From: a virus
Direction: 5' to 3' (one strand)
IMG/VR virus record: IMGVR_UViG_3300005833_000033
Location: 1-33,784 of that record
DNA: 33,784 nucleotides
Positions 9,249 to 16,474 of this stretch are shown piece by piece. The notes under the pieces are model-generated. The model saw only the letters and a list, made by a program, of their open reading frames with translations. It searched no databases and was not told the origin of the DNA. The translations under genes were made by a program, and so were the position numbers. Numbering within the stretch: position 1 is the first letter of the stretch; the number at the start of each line of letters is the position of its first letter.

Positions 9249-10757
9249 TTAGCGAATCTTAGTTGAACCCGGCACCGCGAACGGTCGAACCGAGTGGTAC
9301 GTGACTTTGTTGCCCGCGATGGTGGTAGTGAAACCGTAGCGCACGACCGTTCCGGCGCCGCCGATCGGCGACTTGATGACCCCGACGCCCGGCGCTTCCG
9401 CAAATTCCGTTGCGCTCGCCGTGACGCTCGCCGTGCGCGTAGTGCCCGCCTTGTAGTCGAACTGCCAGCGCAGCGTAAACGCTTGGTTGACGTTCGTCTC
9501 CATCGTCATCGCGAGGGCCTTCATGATCTTCTCGCGGGTCTCATCCCCCATCGCGTCCCACAACGAGTAGACGTCGAAGGAGTAGGCGTTGCTCGCGCCA
9601 TCGGATGTGTAGCCCGTGTACTTGCCGATGCCGTTGCGCATCGCGCAGTAGTAGTTGCCGTTCTTATCGTGGCAGAACCCGCGGAACGCAACGGCTGAAT
9701 TCGTCCAATACGTCGCCGCAGTGACACGTTCTTGGTCGTTCGCGGCGCTTGGCACCTTGCGCTCGACGTTGAACACCCAGGTCTTGTTCGACACCGGCGC
9801 CGCCAAGGTGATGATCTTTTCGCGCGAAAAGTAACCGGCGCGCACGGCCTTCAAATCTTCAGCGGCGAACGTGCTGACAACATCGTCCGCGGCGTTCGCC
9901 GAGACCTTCACCGCGGAGAGCATACTGGTCAACTGCGCGAGCTTGGGCAGCATGTAGTAACCCGAGTCCGCGAGAAAATACAAGTCTCCGCCCGCGAGGA
10001 CGACGCTGTCACGGGCGATGCAGCCGAGGCCCGAGATGGAGTCCGTCAGGCTCATGTTCGCCGGGTTGTGGTCCGCGGGGAGCGTGTAGAGCAGGATGTT
10101 GTTCTTGCCGAAGATCACGAGGCGCGAAGACAGGAACGCGACAGCGACGATGCTGTCCTGGCCTTCGGGCCACACCTTGCGAACATCAAGGCTACCCGCG
10201 TCCCCGGTGTTGTAGGTGACGCCGTCAAGGAGGTTCGACCACCAAAGCGTGTAGCTGTTGCCCCCGGCCTCGTCATCCGCCACCCACACACGGCCGTCGG
10301 CGGCGAGCACGACGTTCGGGCTCCCAGTCCACGGCGCCCCGACGAGCGCCACGTTCGCGAACGTCGTCTCGTTCAGCACCTTGAACGTCTGACCCTTCTG
10401 CGCCATGTGAATCCGGCCGGTCAGCGAAGCGAACTGCCAGTTGTCGTCGCCGGTGTAGGTATGGCGCGAAGTCAGCGTGGTGATGCCGCTCGCGATGACC
10501 CCGTCGCCAGCCGACATGATGGTTTCGGTGCCGTCCACATTACGGTGCGTGAACACCGTGTCGATGACCGCGGTGCTGCCCGTCGTTTGAAGGACGAAGT
10601 CCTCCCGGCTGACGAGTTTGCCCGACTTGTCGATGATGCCGTTGGCCGCGTCCGATACGAACCGCCGCGTAGCGTCGTCCGCGACGATCTCACTTTGCGT
10701 GTTGATGCCGAACGAGCCCGGCAGCGCGGTGTTGACACCTTTGATTTGGGACGGCAC
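9249..10757 (-). CDS. Tail nozzle / DNA-stabilisation protein (P22 gp10-like)
   Basis: This 502-aa beta-rich protein carries signatures of podoviral tail nozzle proteins. The pattern is LVIFGKNNILLYT, then SGLGCIARDSVVLAGGDLYFLADSGYYML (about residues 220-275), which corresponds to repeated beta-propeller blades in the gp10-like family. The nozzle closes the head after packaging and guides DNA out. The gene follows the adaptor gene, as expected. It begins with GTG; an in-frame TAA lies just upstream, so no longer form is possible, and I see no ribosome binding site. A short CGGT/ACCG inverted repeat overlaps the start. The N-terminal about 60 residues are unlike the P22 protein and may be a lineage-specific extension. 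Confidence 0.75.
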   Translation of the reverse strand: MPSQIKGVNTALPGSFGINTQSEIVADDATRRFVSDAANGIIDKSGKLVSREDFVLQTTGSTAVIDTVFTHRNVDGTETIMSAGDGVIASGITTLTSRHTYTGDDNWQFASLTGRIHMAQKGQTFKVLNETTFANVALVGAPWTGSPNVVLAADGRVWVADDEAGGNSYTLWWSNLLDGVTYNTGDAGSLDVRKVWPEGQDSIVAVAFLSSRLVIFGKNNILLYTLPADHNPANMSLTDSISGLGCIARDSVVLAGGDLYFLADSGYYMLPKLAQLTSMLSAVKVSANAADDVVSTFAAEDLKAVRAGYFSREKIITLAAPVSNKTWVFNVERKVPSAANDQERVTAATYWTNSAVAFRGFCHDKNGNYYCAMRNGIGKYTGYTSDGASNAYSFDVYSLWDAMGDETREKIMKALAMTMETNVNQAFTLRWQFDYKAGTTRTASVTASATEFAEAPGVGVIKSPIGGAGTVVRYGFTTTIAGNKVTYHSVRPFAVPGSTKIR

Positions 10758-10822
10758 GGTTTAGACCGCGTATGGCAGTAGTCGACCGCGAGCGTCGCGC
10801 GGCCGCTTGGCCGCCGTACGAC
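10758..10822 (-). other. 65-nt intergenic gap with GC hairpin before the nozzle gene
   Basis: On the minus strand this gap forms a 6-bp GC stem (10799-10814) with a 4-nt loop. A smaller 4-bp hairpin lies against the nozzle GTG start. There is no T-tract, so a terminator is unlikely; RNA processing or translational pacing is possible. Confidence 0.35.
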
Positions 10823-11509
10823 CTAGACTACGATCCATGTCATCTCTTCAGGGTCGTGCCCGCTCTCGCGCGCCACCGCGCTCGCCAGGAGGTCGGTGCG
10901 GATGAACTTCCCGCTGGGAGAGCTCGGGTCCGCTTGCTGGGCGTCGTCGTCGCCGCGTTCAGCCTTCGCGCGGGCGATGGTTTCTTCGATCAGCACGTTC
11001 TGCGGGCAGAGCGGCACCGTGGCGTCCAACGTGAGATCCGCTTGCGGCGCGTAGACGTTGAATTTGAGGACGTTGGCGCTCGCCGTGGGCTGCGGCCACA
11101 CATCGACACAGAAATCGAAGTTGTCGTCGACACCGGCCGGAACGAACTCGGTCGGAGGGCCAGTCAGCACGCCTGCGTTGCCGACGCCGAAAAAGCGACG
11201 GTTGAAATCGGCGTTTGTGCCGCGAGCGAGCGGGTAGCCTGTGGTCGTGTTCCAGGCGTCGATAACGACAGCATTCGAGCCGGCGCTGGTGAGCGCATAG
11301 TGGATCACGCCCGTCGATGTGTTGACGGTGTACGTGTCCCGCATCGAGTTCCAGTAGTACGCCTCCTCGATTTCGGCCTTGACCTGGTTCACGAGGGCGG
11401 AGATGAGCGTGGAATACTCGGTCGTGTTGTACGCCGCGACCGAAGACTCCCGCAGGCGCGCGAGCACTCGGTTGACGATCTGGAGATGAGTGAAGCCGGA
11501 CGCCGACAT
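10823..11509 (-). CDS. Head-tail adaptor (T7 gp11 / P22 gp4-like)
   Basis: The N-terminus THLQIVNRVLARLRESSV, followed by a helix reading ALVNQVKAEIEEAYYW (about residues 35-53), is the typical opening of podoviral head-tail adaptor (tail tubular A type) proteins. These form a ring between portal and nozzle. The middle is beta-rich, and the C-terminal part has the helix VLIEETIARAKAERGDD. Length (228 aa) fits the family. It is directly upstream of the nozzle gene in the transcript, as expected. The start overlaps the upstream holin-like stop region, with AAGG serving as ribosome binding site. Confidence 0.8.
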   Translation of the reverse strand: MSASGFTHLQIVNRVLARLRESSVAAYNTTEYSTLISALVNQVKAEIEEAYYWNSMRDTYTVNTSTGVIHYALTSAGSNAVVIDAWNTTTGYPLARGTNADFNRRFFGVGNAGVLTGPPTEFVPAGVDDNFDFCVDVWPQPTASANVLKFNVYAPQADLTLDATVPLCPQNVLIEETIARAKAERGDDDAQQADPSSPSGKFIRTDLLASAVARESGHDPEEMTWIVV

Positions 11510-11725
11510 TTACTTCTTACCTTTGGAGAACCAACGCTTTTCGACCGCGAGGTAAATTTGCAGCACGACCCACAACGCCCCGAATATCACGCCGATGGTG
11601 GCCGCCGGCCCGTGGATCTTGTCGAGGAACGCAGCGACAAGGGTGAACAGCGACGCGGTAGTGGCGCCGCCTTGCGCGGCTTGCGGGAGGTTTTGCGCCG
11701 CGTGCAGGACAGTTTGGATGCTCAT
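11510..11725 (-). CDS. Putative holin (71 aa membrane protein)
   Basis: This small protein has two likely membrane segments, ATTASLFTLVAAFL (about 21-34) and a longer one from ATIGVIFGALWVV to LQIYLAV (about 41-61). A basic tail, EKRWFSKGKK, follows. Size, two segments and the ATIGV-type second segment with a basic end resemble class II holins, which form lesions in the inner membrane at the end of infection. Its ATG overlaps the stop of the upstream membrane-protein gene by 4 nt (ATGA). No endolysin gene is recognised nearby, so the lysis role is not confirmed by context. Confidence 0.55.
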   Translation of the reverse strand: MSIQTVLHAAQNLPQAAQGGATTASLFTLVAAFLDKIHGPAATIGVIFGALWVVLQIYLAVEKRWFSKGKK

Positions 11726-12000
11726 TCCACTTCTTTCTTACAGTGGCCAGGCTCCAGCACCACGTTCAGGATCGCGCATAGAATTTTACAGAAGCGGCAT
11801 TCAGACCGACCACACTCCTTCGACACCGTGCTGTTGCCGTCCCACCCGAGCACCGCCGCGGTCGCGCGGTCTTGCGCGCGGGCGACTCGGCCTGCGTACG
11901 TCGTCTTGCCAAGCAGCAACGCCCCCAGCCCGAGCGCGAAACCGGCGACCTGTGCCAGCACGAACAGAAGCCAGATGACCAGCGCAGTGATGTACTTCAC
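11722..12000 (-). CDS. Small membrane protein with Cys-rich C-terminus (92 aa)
   Basis: A strong hydrophobic segment spans about residues 4-32 (ITALVIWLLFVLAQVAGF, then ALGLGALLL). A short linker follows, then a C-terminal domain with six Cys residues (KECGRSEC, RFCKILC, PGHC). The domain could bind metal or be disulfide-stabilised in the periplasm. The start is GTG, overlapping the upstream stop as GTGA, and the end overlaps the holin-like gene, so the three are coupled. Its place beside the holin candidate suggests a lysis-linked or membrane role, which is an inference. The family is not recognised. Confidence 0.65.
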   Translation of the reverse strand: MKYITALVIWLLFVLAQVAGFALGLGALLLGKTTYAGRVARAQDRATAAVLGWDGNSTVSKECGRSECRFCKILCAILNVVLEPGHCKKEVE

Positions 12001-12365
12001 GGGAGCGCCGCGAGCTGCGCGCGCAACAGTACCGCTTGCGCCTCTAGCTGCATCACTTTTTGCATACCGAGGTTGTCGCCGGTCAGCGGGCCGGGGACAG
12101 GGAGAGGCCCGCCATTGATGAGATAGTCAGTCAACTGCCCTTGGGAGATGATGAATTCACGCAACCCGCGCACGCCTATCATAGTCAGCCGATCTATCTC
12201 CGCCAATTGCGCCAAGAGGATGCTTCGCGGACTTGGCGTCAGGAACGCCACGAGATCCGGGTGGTCGTCTGCGACTTCCTCCTGCAGCGGATGGAAGGCG
12301 TCATCGGCTTGGCGCGAAGTCCACGAGCCGTATATCGAGCCGTCAAGTTTTCTACCGATGAACAC
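11997..12365 (-). CDS. Fibre-associated small protein (122 aa)
   Basis: The protein opens with FIGRKLDGSIYGSWTSRQ and then VADDHPDLVAFL, a pattern common in short phage proteins encoded next to tail fibres: a small beta strand pair, an acidic stretch, then V-x-A-F-L. The remainder is two helices (LLAQLAEIDRLT and MQLEAQAVLLRAQLAAL). It starts with GTG, immediately after the fibre stop codon, behind a strong GGAGGGA site. It may be a fibre accessory or assembly factor. The activity is not known, and the link to the fibre rests on adjacency and the N-terminal pattern. Confidence 0.6.
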   Translation of the reverse strand: MFIGRKLDGSIYGSWTSRQADDAFHPLQEEVADDHPDLVAFLTPSPRSILLAQLAEIDRLTMIGVRGLREFIISQGQLTDYLINGGPLPVPGPLTGDNLGMQKVMQLEAQAVLLRAQLAALP

Positions 12366-13478
12366 TTAGTCCCTCCGCGGCCAACGAAAGCCAACAGTCA
12401 CCACGGCATACAAATCTACTGTGGCGGTGTCTGCTTTCGCAGCGATTGTTCCCGTCGAACTTGTGCGGATTTTCATTTGTCCGGAAATAGCCGTTGTACT
12501 TGGATTTCCGATGTTCTCCAGCGGAGCGACAGTTTGCGACGGGGTTAGATCTGTTTGATCCGGGCAATACACCCATACAGAGACGTTCACGGCAGTGTCT
12601 TTAATAACGACGTTCAAATGCACGATGGTGGAGATATTTAGCGGTACCTTTACTGCATCAGTGCGCTTTGTCGTCGTGAGCGTGTTCGCAAGGTTTATAT
12701 CGAGAGTAGGAGAATCCCAATTCATCTCTAGGCCGCCACCTTCGGTCTCGTAAGTCTTGAACGCGACGATCGTGCCGCCGACGCGCTTGAACCAGCCGAT
12801 GAGCCGCTTGAAGTCGTAGTTCGTCGGCATCGTCGGCGCGGTCGACGAAAGCGAAAACAGGTAATCAGTGACGCCAGTGTCGCTGCGCGCGATCGCCCAA
12901 ACGTAGTAGTCGCTGTTGCCGACCGCGCCAGTATCTAATCCACCCGCCGCCGTGCCCACCGCCCACGCAACATCGCTCTGCTTCGTGAGCGCAGCACCTG
13001 TGATCCAGTACGCGCCAGTCGCGTCCATCGCGCCGCCGGCGGCGATGTCGATGTCGTTCGTCGCGTCGCCCGCGTTATTCGCGTAGGTGAAGCCGTAGAT
13101 CGCCTTGGTGAGCGCCGCCACGTACGCCAGTCCGGTCGTCGCTGCGCTGCGCGCCATCGGGACCGTGCCGTTCGCACCAACAGGCAGGACCGAGGGCGTG
13201 TTGGCGGCGGACGCCCCGATCAAATCGCCTTTAGCCGATGCCGCCACTCCGAACGCGGTACGCGCTTCGGCGGGCGTCGCCCACTTCAGGCCGGTGGTCT
13301 GCCCCGACGCGGCCATCAAGATTGTATCGTTCGCGCCGACCGCCAGCCGCCCCGGCGTGTCCGCCGCCGTGCCCGCGATGAGATCGCCCTTGGCGTCGAT
13401 CAAGGCTTCCTGGATCGCGCCAACGGGCGCCCCCGTACCGCTGGAGGCGCCGCTGCGATCTACACCGTGGCCGGACAT
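12366..13478 (-). CDS. Tail fibre / appendage protein (370 aa)
   Basis: The N-terminal third holds two copies of a phage-fibre repeat, AKGDLI(A/G)(G/A) followed by a (D/N)TP segment, then a VGAN(D/G)T segment and TTGL (about residues 28-64 and 82-118). These repeats build shaft-like trimers in many phage fibres. After YIFGFTYAN-type sequence (about 124-130) comes a beta-rich domain containing SDYYVWAIARSDTG and NYDFKRLIGWFKRV, seen in phage receptor-binding or appendage proteins. A beta-sandwich-like C-terminus ends the protein. It is the second fibre gene of this operon. A GAGG lies upstream but further than usual (about 11 nt). Confidence 0.7.
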   Translation of the reverse strand: MSGHGVDRSGASSGTGAPVGAIQEALIDAKGDLIAGTAADTPGRLAVGANDTILMAASGQTTGLKWATPAEARTAFGVAASAKGDLIGASAANTPSVLPVGANGTVPMARSAATTGLAYVAALTKAIYGFTYANNAGDATNDIDIAAGGAMDATGAYWITGAALTKQSDVAWAVGTAAGGLDTGAVGNSDYYVWAIARSDTGVTDYLFSLSSTAPTMPTNYDFKRLIGWFKRVGGTIVAFKTYETEGGGLEMNWDSPTLDINLANTLTTTKRTDAVKVPLNISTIVHLNVVIKDTAVNVSVWVYCPDQTDLTPSQTVAPLENIGNPSTTAISGQMKIRTSSTGTIAAKADTATVDLYAVVTVGFRWPRRD

Positions 13479-13485
13479 TGTCTCA

Positions 13486-13659
13486 CTACCTCATCGGGAT
13501 TGTTTGTTCGGCTTCGTCTTCTTCGTCGACCAGGTCGTCGCCGAATTCATCGACGCGCTGATAGTCGGGGTGGCCCTTCATTTCCTTGGCCTCCCAATAT
13601 TGATCGAGCTTGAGCAACGCAGCGTTGGGGTTGGACTTGCAGCGGAAGAAATAAGCCAT
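13486..13659 (-). CDS. Small acidic protein (57 aa)
   Basis: Reading the minus strand from 13659 gives MAYFFRCKSN, then about 47 more residues. The C-terminal half is strongly acidic (DDLVDEEDEAEQ) and the protein ends PMR. An AAAGGAG ribosome binding site lies 7-8 nt upstream, and the gap between the flanking genes exactly fits this gene, so I regard it as real despite its size. It lies between a 98-aa virion protein gene and the second fibre gene. The function is unknown; an acidic tail could mean binding to another virion protein. Confidence 0.65.
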   Translation of the reverse strand: MAYFFRCKSNPNAALLKLDQYWEAKEMKGHPDYQRVDEFGDDLVDEEDEAEQTIPMR

Positions 13660-13686
13660 GCGGGACGCTCCTTTGGTGTGTAGAAA

Positions 13687-13983
13687 CTAGGTAAAGCTGC
13701 CGGTCGCGACGGCCGCGACGCCGGCGCCGGTCGTGACCTTCCACGGGCCGGTTTGGCTGCGGATCTTCAGGGGCAGGACGTAGGTGCCGACACCGCCGCC
13801 AGGGCTGTTCGGAAACACCGCGATGCTGATTGAACCGTCCAGAATGCTCACGGCGGCCGTCGCGGCAGTCGTGACCACCAGTGTCAGCGTGTCGAGGAAG
13901 TCGCCGGCGGCTCCAGAGCCGCCGAGCACCTGCGCGGTCTGCGAAGCGGCGACGGTCTCATAATGTTGGGTATCCTGGGACAT
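13687..13983 (-). CDS. Small beta-rich virion protein (98 aa)
   Basis: I chose the ATG at 13983 (MSQDTQHYET) because AAGGAG sits upstream and the start follows the previous stop by 1 nt. A longer frame runs back into the glycosyltransferase gene but is an arginine/serine-rich shadow. The sequence has alternating short strands: GDFLDTLTLVVTT, VSILDGSISIAVF, YVLPLKIRSQTG and PWKVTTGAGV. It ends AAVATGSFT. The ending W-K-V-T-T-G-A is typical of a small structural protein family found near capsid and fibre genes of podoviruses. A particle-decoration or fibre-base role is likely but unproven. Confidence 0.65.
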   Translation of the reverse strand: MSQDTQHYETVAASQTAQVLGGSGAAGDFLDTLTLVVTTAATAAVSILDGSISIAVFPNSPGGGVGTYVLPLKIRSQTGPWKVTTGAGVAAVATGSFT

Positions 13984-13984
13984 T

Positions 13985-14680
13985 TTACTTCTCCTTGACT
14001 GCGAAATTGGAAAGCCCGAGCGCGTCGATGACGTCGCCTTTGTAAATCTTGTTCCCGAAATGCCCGACGTTGACACTTGGGTCAAGCCAAGCCGTGAAGC
14101 CGAGCTCGGTCGCGTCGTTGAAGAACGCGACATCCTCGCCACGGGGGGTGCTGCGCGCCGTGCGATCGACCCGAAATACATCGGCGTACTCCAGGCCGTT
14201 CTGCTCGTCCTTGACGCGGGGCTTCGTCGCCGCCACCGCCTCCACGACCTTGCGGGACATGCAAGTGAACCCAATCGCCATGCTGTCGATGCGAACGCAA
14301 CCCGTCACGTTGTTCACTTCGACCTGGCCGGGTTCGCCAGCGAGATTGATGAGGTACTGCGGCGGGTCTTTCTTGAAGGGGTAGCTGGCGCCGACGCTAT
14401 CGAACACACCGGCGAAGCCAAGAATGCGGAAGAAATCGTCCGGAGTCCACACGATGTCGGCGTCGATCCAGAAAAGCCGGTCGCAGTCGCTCTTGAGGAA
14501 ACCCTCTACGATTGTTGAACGAGCCCACTGCACGACGGAGCACCCGACCGGGGCACCGATGCGGATTGATATACCCGCTTTATCAGCGGCCCGCACAGTC
14601 GCCAGGAGCGATACCGCCGTGGGCCAGGGGATGCTGCCCGGCCCGATCGGCATCCCGATCATGACTTTAGGCTGCGGCAT
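13985..14680 (-). CDS. GT-A fold glycosyltransferase, paralogue B (231 aa)
   Basis: I chose the ATG at 14680 because the first strand of the fold (PKVMIGMP) follows at once. The region further upstream in frame does not match the paralogue. A D-A-D motif in LFWIDADIVW (about residues 73-75) is the metal/nucleotide-sugar site expected of GT-A enzymes. Later elements are SVGASYPFKK, VTGCVRIDSMAIGF, and RGEDVAFFNDATELGFTAWL, with the catalytic-type E-D pair. It is homologous across its length to the next gene upstream, which suggests a tandem duplication. The genes overlap by 14 nt. The sugar donor and acceptor are unknown. Late expression and virion-gene neighbours favour a virion target. Confidence 0.75.
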   Translation of the reverse strand: MPQPKVMIGMPIGPGSIPWPTAVSLLATVRAADKAGISIRIGAPVGCSVVQWARSTIVEGFLKSDCDRLFWIDADIVWTPDDFFRILGFAGVFDSVGASYPFKKDPPQYLINLAGEPGQVEVNNVTGCVRIDSMAIGFTCMSRKVVEAVAATKPRVKDEQNGLEYADVFRVDRTARSTPRGEDVAFFNDATELGFTAWLDPSVNVGHFGNKIYKGDVIDALGLSNFAVKEK

Positions 14681-15401
14681 CGGCGCCCCCGAGGGCGGCC
14701 TGCGCACCACCACCACGGTAGATTTTGATCCCGACATGCCCGAGATCGAGCGTCGGGTCCAGCCAGACCGTGTAGCCGGCCTCACGAATGTCATCGAAGA
14801 ATTTCATATCTTCGCCGAGCCGGTGGTTGTTCGCCGTGCGCCCGAACTCGAAGACGTCGCGGATCTCGCCGCCGTTGGTGATGATTGTCGGCTTGGTCGC
14901 TGCGACCTTCTCGACGACTTCCCGCTTCATGCAGACGAAACCGAGACCGAGGCCGTCGACTTCCACCAGCCCATACGGATTCGGTGTGTTCCGCGGGTTG
15001 CGCAGCATGTAGCGCGGCGGCTCGACCTTCTGCGTGTACGTGGCGCCGACAACGTCGACCTGGGTGCACAGCGCGACGAGCTTGAGGAAGTCCGCCGGCT
15101 GCCAAAAAATATCGCTGTCAACGAGAAATAAGTGCGTTCCGTCACCCTTCAGAAACTTGTCGAGGATGGCGGAGCGCGCGTCGATGAGGATCGACGAACC
15201 GATCAAGTCGAGCAGGCGGACGTCAAAGCGCCGCTTGGCCAAGTCCCGCAGGGTGGTCGCCAAGGCGGCGGCCGTGGGGTACGGCAGAAAGCCGGTGTGA
15301 CACGGCATTCCGAGATCGACACGAAGTTTTTTCGGATCGACTTCAAACTGAAAGTTGGTAGACAGGTTCGCTCCTGAATTGATGGAGGCTGCTAGGCGCA
15401 A
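14667..15401 (-). CDS. GT-A fold glycosyltransferase, paralogue A (244 aa)
   Basis: The fold opens with KLRVDLGMPCHTG, and the D-S-D motif in LFLVDSDIFW (about residues 95-97) matches the nucleotide-sugar site. DVVGATYTQK, LGLGFVCMKREVV, and LGEDMKFFDDIREAGY followed by TVWLDP align with the second copy downstream. The start is uncertain: TTG at 15401 has AAGG about 9 nt upstream, no ATG or GTG occurs before the first strand, and the ATG at 15308 would remove that strand. A CTG with AGGAG upstream is a further possibility. It follows the small virion protein by 24 nt. The target is unknown; a role in modifying the particle or host glycan is an inference. Confidence 0.75.
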   Translation of the reverse strand: MRLAASINSGANLSTNFQFEVDPKKLRVDLGMPCHTGFLPYPTAAALATTLRDLAKRRFDVRLLDLIGSSILIDARSAILDKFLKGDGTHLFLVDSDIFWQPADFLKLVALCTQVDVVGATYTQKVEPPRYMLRNPRNTPNPYGLVEVDGLGLGFVCMKREVVEKVAATKPTIITNGGEIRDVFEFGRTANNHRLGEDMKFFDDIREAGYTVWLDPTLDLGHVGIKIYRGGGAQAALGGADAAA

Positions 15402-15425
15402 CCTCCGAAGCCTTACTGCGATGAC

Positions 15426-15893
15426 CTATGCGAGCGGCGTCACCTTATCGCCGGAGCAGCGAGTGCGCCCGAAGACGTACCAGGTGCCCGCAGCGCCGTC
15501 CACAAATTCGAGGAAGTCGCCGCCGAGCCCGCCGGTGGTGGTGATGTTGAGCGTGATCTGCGTGGCGTTGGTCGAGAACCAGGACGACGTATCGGATGCG
15601 ACCGCCGTGCTGTCCAGGGACTCGATCATGACGTTGAACACGCTGGCCGTGTTGACCAGTTGGAAGATGAGCGATCCCGACGTACGCGTCACGGTGTTGA
15701 GCACCTTGTACGAGTCCATCGAGCCGACGGCTTGCGGCAACTTGAGCGTCACCGCCGACGTCGCGAACCCGACCAGGATCAGCTTGTTCGCGTGTGTTTC
15801 CGCGGCAAGTTGAGTCGTGCCTGCGGCCGGCAAGGTGAGAACCTTGTCGCCTGCGTTGCCGGTGTCACCGGAGATTTGTGAGAGGCGAGACAT
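15426..15893 (-). CDS. Small virion / capsid-decoration-like protein (155 aa)
   Basis: The ATG at 15893 (MSRLSQISGD) has AAGGA 9 nt upstream; a longer frame from 15941 has no such site. The protein is beta-rich, with Thr/Ser/Ala strands (NAGDKVLTLPAAGTTQ, KLILVGFATSAVTLKL, NATQITLNITTTGG and TWYVFGRT). It is the first virion gene after the capsid, where decoration proteins often lie, so that role is likely but not proven. Its first 9 codons overlap the end of the homing endonuclease gene, and its ribosome binding site is inside that gene. Confidence 0.6.
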   Translation of the reverse strand: MSRLSQISGDTGNAGDKVLTLPAAGTTQLAAETHANKLILVGFATSAVTLKLPQAVGSMDSYKVLNTVTRTSGSLIFQLVNTASVFNVMIESLDSTAVASDTSSWFSTNATQITLNITTTGGLGGDFLEFVDGAAGTWYVFGRTRCSGDKVTPLA

Positions 15894-16368
15894 AATCTGT
15901 TTCCTTTTTGCGTAGATGGTATGCGTGGTTTCGTTCGGCAAGTACAGGCTTCATCGCTATATACGCAGCTTCGCACTTCCCGCATCGACACTTTTGCGCC
16001 ACCCACGTAGAGTAGAACCCGTGCCGACTTGAGCGACCAATCGTCGGAAGGCTCGCGTACTTCGCCAGCCAAACCTTCGCTTGTTCTTGCCGCCGGAAAC
16101 CGAGGAACTGAAACATCGCCACCACCATAGCGTAGGCTTTGTCCCGCTCCATCAATTTCCAAACGAACGCTTGCTTGTGATGAGGCTTCTCTTTCCTCTG
16201 CCCATCCCACAACCATCCGCCGAACATCCGGTGTGCTTTTTCCAGCACGTCACGGTCTGTCATCTTGATGGTTAGGCCGAGAGATTTCCGCCCTTTGCAG
16301 ATTTCGAAGTGACCTTCTCCTTCGAACAGCCCCGCAAACCACAACACGTTGTCGCGCGTCAACTGCAT
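15865..16368 (-). CDS. LAGLIDADG-family homing endonuclease (167 aa)
   Basis: The ATG at 16368 follows a very strong AGGAGG site; an open frame continues upstream but only as a shadow of the capsid gene. Residues 9-22 read LWFAGLFEGEGHFE, a clear LAGLIDADG motif with the conserved acidic end. The later FQFLGFRRQEQAKVWL (about 86-101) fits the family's recurrent hydrophobic then K/R-Q-A pattern. One clear motif is seen, so it may act as a dimer. The C-terminus adds HGFYSTWVAQKCRCGKC, a probable small zinc-binding module. It sits between the capsid gene and the next virion gene as a free-standing mobile gene that cuts intronless alleles. It ends 29 nt inside the next gene. Confidence 0.85.
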   Translation of the reverse strand: MQLTRDNVLWFAGLFEGEGHFEICKGRKSLGLTIKMTDRDVLEKAHRMFGGWLWDGQRKEKPHHKQAFVWKLMERDKAYAMVVAMFQFLGFRRQEQAKVWLAKYASLPTIGRSSRHGFYSTWVAQKCRCGKCEAAYIAMKPVLAERNHAYHLRKKETDYVSPLTNLR

Positions 16369-16474
16369 ATTTCCTCCTACGAAAGAGAAATCCGGTTTAC
16401 TACCTCGCGGAGAGCCGGCATCCGCTCCGTAGCCCACCCAAAGGTAGGTTAGGTAACTTGCTGAATTAGAAGTC
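16369..16474 (-). other. 106-nt gap between capsid gene and homing endonuclease
   Basis: No gene fits here. The only structure seen is a weak GCGGA/TCCGC pair and the strong AGGAGG site of the endonuclease at its left end. No T-tract terminator is visible, so the endonuclease is probably read through from the capsid gene. Confidence 0.4.

Noticed and set aside
11510-12000. Complete lysis cassette
   Set aside because: A holin-like protein is present, but no endolysin motif or spanin lipobox was found beside it, so I do not call a cassette.
10772-12118. Plus-strand open frame of about 450 codons
   Set aside because: It is antisense to the adaptor, holin-like and other genes, with low-complexity arginine-rich translation; treated as a shadow.
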